Source: Micropterix aruncella (Eukaryota; Arthropoda; Insecta; Lepidoptera; Micropterigidae). Taken from it: a stretch of DNA of 64,000 nucleotides. The notes beneath the pieces are model-generated. The model did no database searches, had not been told where the DNA came from, and worked only from the letters and a program-made list of their open reading frames with translations. Shown piece by piece: positions 1-11,809 of the stretch. The stretch covers positions 25,534,946 through 25,598,945 of the forward strand of contig OX155965.1 in assembly GCA_944548615.1 (NCBI GenBank), written 5' to 3'. The position numbers and the translations under genes are program-made. Positions within the stretch are counted from its first letter, which is position 1; each line of letters starts with the position of its first letter.

Positions 1-718
1 GTAGCTTTAACGTATTAACAAAACTTACGTGTTTGCATGACCGTGTCTTGACACAAACTACCTGTGAATGAGCCTATCGAATAAATTTTAATTACTTTTC
101 GGTCCCCTTACTATTAATATATATAAATCCCTTCTACATTTACAAATTATAAAAGGCAACGCCTGTCTGTCCGCCTGGTTACTTACTATCTAGTCTATGC
201 CAAGAAATCGATCGAGGTATCAAATTTTTGCGCTTAGTAGTTCCTCGAGTTAACACTTTATTTAACAGCATCCGATTTTTATAGCGCATGTTACGTTGCC
301 CGCTAGCGTTTCTTTGCATTATTGTAACGGCTTTAAAAAAATATCCTGATTAGATACAGAAACAATTTCTTTTGTATCTATTATACTGACTTTTATGTCT
401 CCCGGATAAAAATTTAAAAATAAAATAAATATTACGATATGTTATAAAATCATTTATTTAAAAAAGGGCAATTTTGTGAGACCAAAAAAAGTTGTACATG
501 ATGTAATCATACGTATCATTGACAATAATACTTTTTTGTGTGAAAATTTTTGAAACATGGTTAGTAGCATATTGGTACATTTCAATCTGGGCAATAGTAG
601 ACTTGTGTCCTCGTTTGCCAGTTTGCTTCTTTCCAAAGTCTGCGCAAACTTTGCAAAGTCTCAACATCTTCGTTTTTTTTGGTTGAAGCTATGAATTCAT
701 GCTGTTTTTTGTCCACGC
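1..718. other. Unassigned AT-rich sequence
   Basis: I see no gene or recognisable element. Short open frames on the minus strand at 454-667 are AT-rich and match no family I know. Confidence 0.5.
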
Positions 719-760
719 ACATACATATACGATTCATGCCAATGAATCGTATATGTATGT
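719..760. repeat. Perfect 19-bp hairpin
   Basis: Arms 719-737 and 742-760 are exact reverse complements around the 4-base loop GCCA. It could be the core of a tiny inverted-repeat element or a cruciform site. No gene is attached to it. Confidence 0.85.
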
Positions 761-808
761 ATAGACAAAATACTAAGCTACACGCTGGTACGACGCGAAT
801 AACGAACC

Positions 809-909
809 GAGTACGTGATTTTTAAACAAACTGTATGAAATTCGATCACGTCTTCAGTACGTGATTCGCGAGTTAGACAATACTTTGTATCACGTACTGA
901 GTACGTGAT
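809..909. repeat. Cluster of GTACGTGAT motifs
   Basis: The 9-mer GTACGTGAT occurs near 811, 857 and 901, roughly every 45 bases. The last copy is part of a 21-base palindrome at 889-909. It could be a binding-site cluster or the end of an old element; there is no supporting gene. Confidence 0.6.
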
Positions 910-1137
910 CCGCTGTTAAAGTGTAAACCAATATAAAAAAATCGCATGGGGCAATAAGTATTTAATTATTAATAACGAAATAGATCAAATCAAAGATGCT
1001 ACATTGATTTTTGGGACAGATATAACGGTAAAAAATACCAGTTTAAATAATAAATTAATAGTTTTAAAAAAAACACTAAAAACACGCTTTTGGGCTATTA
1101 TACGATATTCACATACACACGGCTATGATACGATATA

Positions 1138-1424
1138 CCATCATGGAATGCCAGTCCCTATATTCCGGCTTCATCATCAGACCTTGAAACCTAATCGTGG
1201 TCAAAGTTCATTCCAAGACTTTTCTAACAAGTCCAAAGTTCATATCTTCCGACTCCATCATCAGATCAGTTCGACAGTACCATATTATTGTATTGTCATC
1301 AGAACTACATACAGCTGCCAATTTTCATGATGCTACGATCCTTGGAAGATGGTTAAATTAGTTACCTTAGATTCCATTACATAGTTACATACAGGTCGAC
1401 CTAATAAAAGCGTGTTAAAAAGGG
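1138..1424 (+). repeat. Possible interspersed repeat (LINE or SINE 3' part)
   Basis: This stretch, with phrases such as TTCATCATCAGA and AGCTGCCAATTTTCATGA, looks like the 3' part of repeats common in moth genomes. There is no second copy in this window, so the call rests on recollection of style only. Confidence 0.25.
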
Positions 1425-2105
1425 CGAATTTACAATCAGATTCACTCTTACTACTGCCAGTACGAATCAATGAAGCTATCCTCCAATGTCGGTACATCAA
1501 TATTCTTGTAATTTCCGTGTTCATTTACTTGCTAATGAAACCATCAGCCCTATTTCTGCGCCAGAAGCTATTTAATAATATGCCGTGGTAAATAATTTAC
1601 TCCGTAGAGTTAATTATTAACTCTACGAACCAGCGATGGGCGTGTTGAGCCGTAATTTGCGCCCGAAAGCGAAGTAAGCCATCGGCAACTGGCAAGAGAC
1701 ATCGTTGCCGAATCAACAGTACGGCAACTAATATTGCCGTGTGCTGCGGGCATTTTCGAGGTTATCTTTGATTTGTTGCTGGTATTAATGCTTCTGCTTA
1801 CGTTTAACATAATATTCAGCGGCGGGGTTCTGTTTTATTGGGAAAAGGTAGGTAGGTACAAACGGATCGGATTGAATGTATATCTATATTATTATATGAG
1901 TGGATGCGTTAATTAATATTTACATAATAATGAAAAACAACGAGTCAACTGAATTAGAAAGAGCTTAAGTATAACTATATACACGCTACAGAATCTCGGC
2001 CAGATTTTTCGTCTAGATCCTTGAGCGACGAGAACGACCTCCGCGCTCATACCAGGCTACAATCTCACCTACTAAAATCGTTATTTCATCCTATTATGAA
2101 TATAA
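1425..2105. other. Unassigned sequence
   Basis: I see no coding region or repeat that I can name. Open frames at 1610-1916 overlap on both strands and resemble no known protein. Confidence 0.5.
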
Positions 2106-2840
2106 GTAGCTGACCCGTGCCCACTTCGCTGGGCGGTAAAACTTTTTACTTGTGATAAAATTATGAGTGTGGTTTGGTTAGTACTGAGTGCTATGATTTA
2201 TTTCCTGACTGCCAAAAGAAGGGTTATATATTTACTGCATATGTATGTATGTATTTGAATGCCAATTTGACTATATTACCGTTATTTGTTAGTGTCTTCT
2301 TGTGAGTGTCTTATCTCTTTAACCATTTATGCAGTAAAAGTGAAATTATATGCAGTAAAAGGGAAAAGTCTTTTGTTTTAAACACTTGAGACGATAAATT
2401 TACTTATTTTGATAATAATTCATAATTAATTGTTGATAATATGACCAATAAACTTGACCTAACGATTTAAATTATTTTTTAATATAAAATACTACTTTTT
2501 GTTACTTAAATATGAAAGTTAGACATATGCTGTCGCTGACATTTTTGTAGGCATTATCAAGCTCTACAACTTTTCTCTAGAACTTAATCATATATCTCTC
2601 ATCGTTAAGGCAGCGTTAGTTAGAAACGTTTTCGTTCGACCGTTTTTTCCGACTTTCTTTGGAAATCCCACTATTACGAAAAAGTCTTTTCATTTTTCGG
2701 ATTAATATATAGCCTATGGCACTCACAAATAACGTTGATTTCTATTGGTAAAAGAATTTTTAAAATCGGTTTAGTAGATCCAGAGATTACTTCCTACAAC
2801 GTCACAAACTTTACCTCTTTATAATATTAGTACCTATAGA
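2106..2840 (-). mobile_element. Non-autonomous Helitron, copy 1
   Basis: Related to the copies at 47248-47903 and 61430-62184. Read on the minus strand it begins TC (next to 2841) and ends in a CTAG-type terminus next to 2105, here mutated to CTAC. Just inside the 3' end is the short hairpin formed by GCCCA and TGGGC around a 6-base loop. A TC start, a CTRR end and a subterminal hairpin are the defining Helitron signs. No Rep/helicase coding is present, so it could move only with help from an autonomous element. It has ATGT microsatellite expansion near 2240-2256. Confidence 0.8.
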
Positions 2841-2889
2841 TTATTTAGGTTTTTTGAATTGATTATGTAGCCATGGAAGTAACCTGACT

Positions 2890-3451
2890 ATTATAAATAG
2901 GATAGAAAACGAATTTACCGCGTGAAATTTGTAGGACCCGACGTTTCGGTGACGTTGCAGCCGCCGTTGTCTAGGGTAGACTGAAGATCTGTCAGTCCGT
3001 TGTTTTGCGGGTAGGCCGCAAACCGCTGCCGCCACTGCGTCAAAATCCCATTGTTCTATCCAAGGAACAATTCTACTTTCCTCGCATGATCCGGGAAGCC
3101 ATTGAAATAAGAAGAACTCCGAACTTCAATAGAGATGACGGCTACAAACTCTCTTCTACGTGGAACCCTCTTCTTAAAATGTTCCCGCCGCCGAACGCCG
3201 AACGCAAAGACGTAAAACAGGATACAGTGAGTGTTGTGTGCAAGACGGATTTTAAAAATTCCCGCGCTCCGAGCCCGGCCCCCCACCACCGTTATAACCT
3301 ACGCAGTGGCGGCAGCGGTTTGCGGCCTACCCGCAAAACAACGGACTGACAGATCTTCAGTCTACCCTAGACAACGGCGGCTGCAACGTCACCGAAACGT
3401 CGGGTCCTACAAATTTCACGCGGTAAATTCGTTTTCTATCCTATTTATAAT
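2890..3451 (+). mobile_element. Fold-back Penelope-like remnant with inverted 151-bp ends (PLE family 2)
   Basis: Arms 2890-3040 and 3301-3451 are near-perfect inverted repeats around a 260-base core. The core encodes a remnant resembling the tail of PLE proteins. The outer motif GAATTTACCGCGTGAA recurs at 40899-41009 and at 63919-64000, so this is a dispersed family. Inverted terminal blocks (pLTRs) are common in Penelope-like copies. The class is inferred from the protein tail and this architecture. A different fold-back element carrying captured sequence is the alternative. Confidence 0.6.
3041..3230 (+). pseudogene. PLE protein C-terminal tail, remnant
   Basis: The plus frame reads through RMIREAIEIRRTPNFNRDDG and then LSSTWNPLL. 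I associate this pattern (RLIREAIEI, about 8 residues, NFNRDDG, LS.TW.PLL) with the region after the GIY-YIG nuclease in insect Penelope-type proteins. Polymerase and nuclease domains are absent, so it is non-functional. The frame runs on into the right inverted arm. Family assignment is from memory of the motif and is not certain. Confidence 0.5.
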
Positions 3452-4497
3452 GTCAAACAACCGCGATAGTCTTCGATTTTATAACCTGACTATGTTAATT
3501 GAAATCATTTTTCTACCTTAAATAAAATAAAATTTAAATTGTTTTTAACAAAATCCGATTAAACTGACCCCGCTCTACAATTGTTTTAGGCACGCCGCGC
3601 CGCTGGAAAAGAAGAGGTAGATATATATGTATTTGTAAAAAAATATGTATTTGTAAAATTGTGCAATATTACATATCATTTTCTTAAACATATATATTAG
3701 AATGTAGTGTTTATTCATATATTTGTATATATTATTACTTATTTTCCACTTAAATTTATTGTATATAATGTAAAGTTTACTTTATTTTTAGCAATTAATT
3801 GCATATTTATTTTTTTCTACTTTAAATTTTACTTTAATTTGTGTAAACAACACATTTGTTAGATTTAGAAATATTTAAAATTGATCACCTTCGTCAGTTC
3901 GCGAGTTACAAAAATACAGTCGGTATAACACAGCACAGCCAGAGACAGACCTTCTAGGTCTAGTTGGTTGTGCGATTTCGCCGCATTCGGATATGCTAGC
4001 ATATTTATATGCATAGAGCTATGTTTTTCGCTATAATAATGTTTGTTCTTAATTATTCCTCATGTACAACAGTATGCATGTCCTTGGATTTTTTTGTTCT
4101 TGTACGTTATAAATAAATAAATAAATAATAAATATTACTTTCCGTTTGTTGTCTCACTTTAAAAACGGTTACAATTTCGCTGCGTTGCAAAATCACTCCT
4201 ACAGATCAAACCTAAGTTGCCGTCAAATCGTTGCTCCATGGTCGCGCTACGAATTGACCAGTCTCAATCGCCTGCGCACAGAGTTCGAAATTGTAGCATT
4301 TATGATACACAGGTTGGGTCTCTCAAGCGGCCCTAAATCAACTAAGGTTCCTCCGAGCAGACGATAAGCCATATCGCGGAGGAGTTTGATAGTGGACCAC
4401 GCGAATTACATCAGTTAACTTCAAATGGAATGCAATGCATCGACAAATTCTAATATTTTTTTTAATATCCAGACAGTTTCTAATATTAAATATAATA
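3452..4497. other. Unassigned AT-rich sequence
   Basis: Mostly AT-rich with a short AAAT run near 4117-4135. The open frame at 4146-4367 shows no recognisable domain. Confidence 0.5.
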
Positions 4498-5145
4498 TAG
4501 TACAACCTCTGTAATCCGACACATACCAGACCAGTGCACTGCCGGATTACCGAAAACGCCGGATTATTGGAAAAAAATAAAAATAATAAAAACAGAAACT
4601 TTCGTTTTAATGTTGGCTACATTGAAAATATAAAATATACAAAGATGTTACTGTAGTGTAACTTACGTTATTCCATTGACGTGGAAGACTTGAAATAATT
4701 GTCTATTGTCTTTTGTTTTTTATTTCTGAACGATCCTTTATTAAGGGCTTGTTCTTGTAACCGTTTTAACACTAAAACGTCATGAGCACAGGCGCCATTT
4801 TCTTCTGCCCACACTATCGATGTGGCGAACGAGACTATAGCCGCATCATGGCTTATCTTTGAAGCAGCTGTCATGTTGTCTCCCCCACCGTCCTCTTCGT
4901 TCTTTTCCTCCCGTGTGACCTCCTCAATTATCTCATCTTCTGTCATGAATTGATCATTCCCGTCTTCTTCTCTAGTAAGCCACACCCTTACATCGTCTGC
5001 CGTCAGTGTGTTAGCTGGTGAATCCACGAGCTGTTCCACTGGCCGACGTTGCCAGATTTATTTAGATGCGTCAACACCGCGAAAAGAATGCCGGATTAGT
5101 GGGAGTGCCGGAGAGCTGAGATGCCTGATTACAGAGGTTGTACTG
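4498..5145 (-). mobile_element. Deleted pogo/Tigger-type DNA transposon
   Basis: Terminal inverted repeats AGTACAACCTCTGTAATC (left, after a C-to-T change at base 1) and its complement (right end at 5145) are flanked by TA on both sides, as expected for the Tc1/mariner superfamily. The 648-bp copy keeps only the last part of a transposase on the minus strand. Repeated GCCGGATTA words lie inside both ends. This is an internally deleted, non-autonomous copy. Confidence 0.85.
4668..5039 (-). pseudogene. Tigger/jerky-like transposase, C-terminal fragment
   Basis: A 123-residue open frame: an acidic stretch (EDEIIEEVTREEKNEED), then an amphipathic segment with VWAEENG and LKRLQEQALNK, then an end rich in K and Q with TIDNYFK. 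This order (acidic linker, W.EENG, ..TI..FFK) is the usual C-terminus of pogo/Tigger transposases and their jerky-type relatives. The DNA-binding and DDE domains are gone. It sits inside the matching inverted repeats, which supports the call. Confidence 0.75.
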
Positions 5146-5394
5146 TACTTGACTATTATCATTATTATTATTCTTGACTATTCTTATGAGTATTTCCTGT
5201 TATTCAATTTTGATTTTTAACATTTCAATAATATTACCATGACTATTTGACATTTTATTTCACACGATTATGTATTTTCCGTATTCTATTTATTATATAT
5301 TTTTCCGTATTCTATTTTATTTCCTTTTTTTATCGTTAGTTAGTTATTATTACTTATAACTTATTTCAATCTAAGCCTGAAAATCCCACTTCGA

Positions 5395-5832
5395 ACACGT
5401 CTTCTCCACTGCTACATCTGGCCTATAATTCTATCAGGATGTGAGGTATGGACTATTAAGGAAGATCTCAGGAAACGTATAGAAGCATTCGAAATGTGGG
5501 CATACAGACGTATGACGTCGATATCTTGGACTCAGAAAGACCCCAATGACGAAGTTCTACGGCGTGTCGGCCAAAAAAGCAAGCTTTGGCAGACCAACAA
5601 ATAGTGCAAAGCTGCATAGCTGGGTCACGTGCTTAGGCACGACAGGTACGAACTCCTGCAACTCATTACGATGGGAAAAGTTGCAGGAAAGAGGAAAGCT
5701 AGCCGTAGACGGAAATCTTAGTTGCGGAACATTCGAGAATGGACCGGTATTAAGAGTGTTGCCTGGCGAAAGACAAAAAGAAGAATGCAGAGCTGACTGC
5801 CAACCTTCACTAGTTAGAGAGGCACCCTAATA
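5395..5832 (+). pseudogene. RTE-like non-LTR retrotransposon, C-terminal fragment
   Basis: Reading the plus strand with frame shifts gives LSGCEVWTIKEDLRKRIEAF, EMWAYRRM, ISWTQK, EVLRRVG, LGHVLRHDRYELLQLI, MGKVAGKRK and REWTGIKSV. This is the familiar tail of insect RTE-type reverse transcriptases after the polymerase domain. At least two stops and a frame shift near 5580-5600 break it. A second, separately decayed copy lies at 46390-46768. A short poly-purine tail (AATAAAAAGAAGAA) follows, which fits a LINE 3' end. Confidence 0.8.
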
Positions 5833-7539
5833 AAAAGAAGAATTACTTATTCGTATCGATTATGGTACAATAAATGTTCTTTTTTTGTTTTTCTTGCCGA
5901 ATTGAAAACGTACATTAAAAACTAAAGAGCTCGCTGTCTTGAAACAAGTCGTGAAACTTCGTTGGGCGACAGCAGTACACCTACATATGCTTAATGCTTA
6001 TAAAGGGCGCGCTAAATATTTTATTAAATGAATAAATGTAATAATTATTAATGGTTTTTTTTAACGTATCCGGGCCATTTTAGGACATGTCCCTTAAAAA
6101 ATATGCGGCCTGGATGGCCTTATTGTTTGCCTCTTGTAGATCCTGGTGTGTGATAGAGGTTGACAGTTATTGTTATATCATGTTAATAGTTGATAACAAT
6201 AGATATGACTATTATTGACAACTATACTTTGTAAATGTATCGATCAATTTAATAAATCAATAGATGGCAAATGAGATTTAACATTTTAATTTGAATAATT
6301 TTTTTTTACTAGATACTTATTAATGTTAAATGTAAGTATGTCATTAAATCACAATTTGGGCAACCTGATTACATTTTATTTCTTTAAACAATTGAATTTC
6401 ATGCAACCCCAAGAGATAATAAATATCCATTAACGCGAGCGAATCCGCGAGCAAAACCTAATAGTCTATAAAAGTAACAATCTTAATAGAAAATGATTAC
6501 CCAACGCAGCTGGAGCGCTTTCTTCCCTAAATAATACTGTGGCGGAATACCCCATGCCCCCCCCCCCCCTTCTGTCATAAAAAGTCGACGTCATAGACAG
6601 AGACAGAGAGGATGATTGCGAAAACTTCAAAAGTAGACCGACTCGGATTCGTCCCGGGGAAACTCGACCGAGAGAAAAGTTCCCTGGCGCGATCAATCGA
6701 CGTGCCTCAACTTTCTCTCTGCTACTAGTTACAATCTCTCTTTACGTCATACTTACATAAGTACACAATGGAACATGAGCCCAATTATGTAAGTGAAAAG
6801 ATATGGCACACAGGATAGTTAAAGATGAGGAAGAACTGCAGCTCTTCGTGACAATGTTAAAAGAGAGTACTAGGGGAGTTAATTATATTCTAAGTTTAAC
6901 GTACTTGTAGTTATTCTAAGCTATACTATATATGTGTAGTTATTCTAAGAATACTACATAAAGTTTTTAATCTGTAGGTAATTAAAGCTCATGGACCAGT
7001 AGAATGTAAATATGACAATAACCACATTTATATTCATCGATGCAAACATCGCAGATATTCACACCTGACTTAAGGTGGCATGATACGGGAACGACCATAT
7101 CTGAAGAATTTTAGTTTTATGATTTTTTTGAAAAATACAAGCAATAATTTAAAAATGTTTCTAAGCGAATCCCTTGATAAGGAACCAATTTACAATTTGG
7201 ACTCAAAAAAGTTGCTCATTGTTTTGGACATTAAGGCTTTAAACTGATTTCGAAAACTTTCAGCCGCAATTACTCCTACAATGTAAGCGGTGAGTGTGTT
7301 TTATTTTAATTTCATTATATTGACTGGTTAGTTCTCTAGCGTCGCGCTTAGACACATTATTTATTTAGGCTCTAAATTAATTACATTTAATTAAAACCTG
7401 AGAGCGCTCTGAGAGTTATGCTAAATATGCTATGCCATTAACACCCTTACACCACAACTGCGCAAAGATAGTTATTCTGTGCTAGCACTGCGATAGAAAG
7501 TTTAGTATGCGCCCGGATGCGGGCGCGAGCGGACGTGGA
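5833..7539. other. Unassigned sequence
   Basis: No gene recognised. It contains a run of 13 C at 6557-6569 next to a purine-rich stretch. Confidence 0.5.
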
Positions 7540-7715
7540 GTATGTGCCATGCCCTAGGCATGGCAAGGTCAGCGGTGTTTAAAATTCAGAAAGGTCAATC
7601 GATAGAAAAACTCCTCGGAGAGTATGTGCCATGACCTTGCCATGCCCTACGGCATGGCAAGGTCAGCGGTGTTTAAAATTCAGAAAGGTCAATCGATAGA
7701 AAAACTCCTCGGAGA
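7540..7715 (+). repeat. Two-copy tandem duplication with imperfect CATGCC palindromes
   Basis: Units 7540-7621 and 7622-7715 share about 80 bases almost exactly. The second unit carries extra bases that extend the CCATGCC/GGCATGG inverted repeat. A 73-codon open frame at 7624-7845 spans the second unit; I do not recognise its product (it includes ERFYKLNRPERAAIAAAIS). Confidence 0.8.
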
Positions 7716-7845
7716 GTCGGTGGAAAGGTTCTACAAACTAAACAGACCTGAGCGGGCAGCCATTGCCGCGGCTATCAGTTGCTTAACCCACTTAGACGGC
7801 CTCCCGCAGTCGTATAATTTGCGGCACTCGAAGATCGTCTTTTGA

Positions 7846-8688
<843 letters not shown>

Positions 8689-8691
8689 AAG

Positions 8692-9136
8692 AATTCGTTT
8701 AAAGGATGACACTTTGATGAAAAAATAAAAATAATAAAAGCCACTTACATAGATGGAAGGTTTTCCCGGACTGGATTGGGAAATGCTTATTTTAAATGAG
8801 ATGTATTCCTGGATGAGCACCACTTTCGACAGTGCAATGTAGGTTTAATGGGATCCCTTTATCGCTAGCGAACGATCGCCCTTCATCCACATCTCAAAAA
8901 CAAAGCGTATCCTTTTGCAAACCAAACTTTTGGTTTGATGGATGAAGGGCGATCGTTCGCTAGCGATAAAGGGATCCCATTAAACCTACATTGCACTGTC
9001 GAAAGTGGTGCTCATCCAGGAATACATCTCATTTAAAATAAGCATTTCCCAATCCAGTCCGGGAAAACCTTCCATCTATGTAAGTGGCTTTTATTATTTT
9101 TATTTTTTCATCAACGTGTCATCCTTTAAACGAATT
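8692..9136. repeat. Near-perfect 198-bp-arm palindrome inserted in (TA)n
   Basis: Arms 8692-8889 and 8939-9136 differ at about one position by eye. The 49-base spacer contains a small AAACCAAA/TTTGGTTT inverted repeat. (TA)n lies on both sides. It could be a head-to-head pair of a PLE-type terminus, as at 9494-11400, or a separate fold-back element. It codes for nothing. Confidence 0.85.
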
Positions 9137-9178
9137 ATTAAAAAAAGAAATTTTACAAAAAACCAATCAAATATTAAC

Positions 9179-9464
<286 letters not shown>

Positions 9465-9493
9465 TTTGATTGTAAATGTGTAAATTATTATTT

Positions 9494-9959
9494 TTTCAAA
9501 TTGAAATTATGTTTATCACTAAATAAATGAAATGATAAAATAATGAAAGGGCACTTATCTGGTCTGTGGTGACCAGGAGTGACTCCACGCCTTTTTCGTT
9601 TTCTCTTCTCTCAGTATTTGCGGTTTCCTACTGTGGTATTCGAAACTTTCTACTTTATCCTACAGCGGCGACACAACAATGCGAAAGACGAGAATGAATG
9701 CTGGAAAATAATAGGCGATTAGTGTTTCTTAAATATTAATGATTTTTATAAAATGTATATCAATATTTCGGCTCAGCCGTCGTCAAGATATGTGACATTT
9801 CTGAAATCGAACAATTCGTTGAAAATTTAAATTCAAGGAATCGAACAAAAAGAAATGGATTAATAATATTTTACACGATTTAGTTAAGGTACCATAACCA
9901 ACCGTGCAAAACGTTATTTTAAATGAATGATTATAAATTAAAATAAAAAGCATTTGATA
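9494..9959 (-). mobile_element. PLE-1 3' end, unedited copy (left arm, outer part)
   Basis: Matches 53657-54130 in the same direction and 10950-11400 in the opposite one. It departs from the coding PLE at about 9960, where the left arm switches to an inverted, A-to-G-altered piece. Confidence 0.85.
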
Positions 9960-10155
9960 ACAATCACCAATACCTAAGAAACACCAATCGCCCACCACTT
10001 TCCAGCATTCATTCCCGTCCCGCACCGCTGTGTTACCGCTGCCATTTTGAAATACCACAGCAGGAAACACCTAGCAAGCGCTGAAGGAAGAGAAGAATAA
10101 GGCGTGGAGTCACTCCCGGCCACCACAGACCAGACAAGCGCCCCCCCACCATTCC
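9960..10155 (+). mobile_element. Inverted mirror of the altered PLE-1 piece (left arm, inner part)
   Basis: Reverse complement of 10739-10949, with the same altered bases, so T-to-C on the plus strand. Because both arms share the changes, the arm duplication is later than the editing-like event. Confidence 0.85.
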
Positions 10156-10174
10156 GAATTATTTAATTTTAATA

Positions 10175-10526
10175 ACGAATTGTTCGATTTCAGAAATGTC
10201 ATATATCTTGACGACGGCTGAGCCGAAATATTGATATACATTTTATAAAGATCATTAATGTTTGGGAAGCGCTAGTCGCCTGTTATTTTCCGGCATTCAT
10301 TCTCGTCTTTCGCATTGTTGTGTCGCCGCTGTAGGATAAAGTAGAAAGGTTCGAATACCACAGTAGGAGGCCGCAAATGCTGAGAGAAGAGAAAACGAGG
10401 AGGGCGTGGAGTCGCTCCTGGTCGCCGCGGACCGGATGGGTGCCCTTTCATTGTTTTATCATTTCATTTATTTAGTGATAAACATAATTTCAATTTGAAA
10501 AAATAATAATTTACACATTTACAATC
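10175..10526 (+). mobile_element. PLE-1 3' end with A-to-G hypermutation
   Basis: Aligns without gaps to 11075-11400 (offset 900) over 10175-10500. By hand I count 24 differences. Of these, 23 are A in the sister copy and G here: 10250, 10260, 10264, 10265, 10269, 10271, 10275, 10282, 10292, 10369, 10370, 10379, 10399, 10400, 10402, 10414, 10424, 10427, 10429, 10434, 10438, 10439 and 10453. The other is C versus T at 10202. The A state is shared with 9494-9959 and, where alignable, with the 53.7 kb copy, so G is derived. None of the 23 follows a G, matching the known 5' neighbour preference of ADAR enzymes. Confidence 0.9.
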
Positions 10527-10949
<423 letters not shown>

Positions 10950-11397
10950 ATTTTAATTTATAATCATTCATTTAAAATAACGTTTTGCACGGTTGGTTAT
11001 GGTACCTTAACTAAATCGTGTAAAATATTATTAATCCATTTCTTTTTGTTCGATTCCTTGAATTTAAATTTTCAACGAATTGTTCGATTTCAGAAATGTC
11101 ACATATCTTGACGACGGCTGAGCCGAAATATTGATATACATTTTATAAAAATCATTAATATTTAAGAAACACTAATCGCCTATTATTTTCCAGCATTCAT
11201 TCTCGTCTTTCGCATTGTTGTGTCGCCGCTGTAGGATAAAGTAGAAAGGTTCGAATACCACAGTAGGAAACCGCAAATACTGAGAGAAGAGAAAACGAAA
11301 AAGGCGTGGAGTCACTCCTGGTCACCACAGACCAGATAAGTGCCCTTTCATTATTTTATCATTTCATTTATTTAGTGATAAACATAATTTCAATTTG

Positions 11398-11400
<3 letters not shown>
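10950..11400 (+). mobile_element. PLE-1 3' end, unedited copy (right arm)
   Basis: Sense-strand 3' region ending at (TA)n. It is the cleanest comparator for 10175-10526 and contains the same TTGACGACGGCTGAGCCGAA motif as the coding PLE copy. Confidence 0.85.

Positions 11401-11446
<46 letters not shown>
11401..11446. repeat. (TA)n microsatellite
   Basis: Short TA run closing the PLE cluster. The long duplicated segment starts directly after it. Confidence 0.95.
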
Positions 11447-11449
<3 letters not shown>

Positions 11450-11464
11450 TAATTTAATAAAATA

Positions 11465-11806
11465 TACAGGTTGAGTTTTAATTAACCGGCATCTTTCAGG
11501 GGGGTGAATCAGTACGAGCAACTAAGCATTTTTTTTTTAATTTGAAGAGCTTGATAGAACTGCTAAATAAAAGTTTGACAAGAGTTTGAGCGCGCTGCGC
11601 CATCTATAAGCAATATTTGCGATGTTTTACCTACCGCTAGATAGTGCATCGTACTCAGCGCTTGTTATACTATTTTTCATAAAATTTAAATTCTCAAACA
11701 ATTAAAAAAAAAAACATTTTTTTTTACAAATTATTATTAAAAGTTGTATAGTTGTTTGTATGATTCCACTTTGAATGATGCCAATTAATTAAAAGTCATC
11801 CTGTAT
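11465..11806. mobile_element. MITE with ACAGG..CCTGT ends, copy A
   Basis: Left end ACAGGTTGAGTTTTAATTAA and right end TTAATTAAAAGTCATCCTGT are imperfect inverted repeats, flanked by ATAT on both sides. The centre is palindromic around TTTTACCTACCGCTAGAT. Relatives start at 19483, 28379 and 41138. There is no coding capacity, and the transposase family is not determined. Confidence 0.7.
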
Positions 11807-11809
11807 ATT

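Noticed and set aside
9783..10070. 95-codon frame repeated exactly at 10824-11111
   Set aside because: The identity reflects the palindromic PLE arms, not a conserved gene. It spans a junction between an unaltered and an altered 3' end.
10175..10526. Repeat-induced or APOBEC-type mutation
   Set aside because: Those give C-to-T or G-to-A. Here three comparator copies have A and the altered copy has G, on one strand only.
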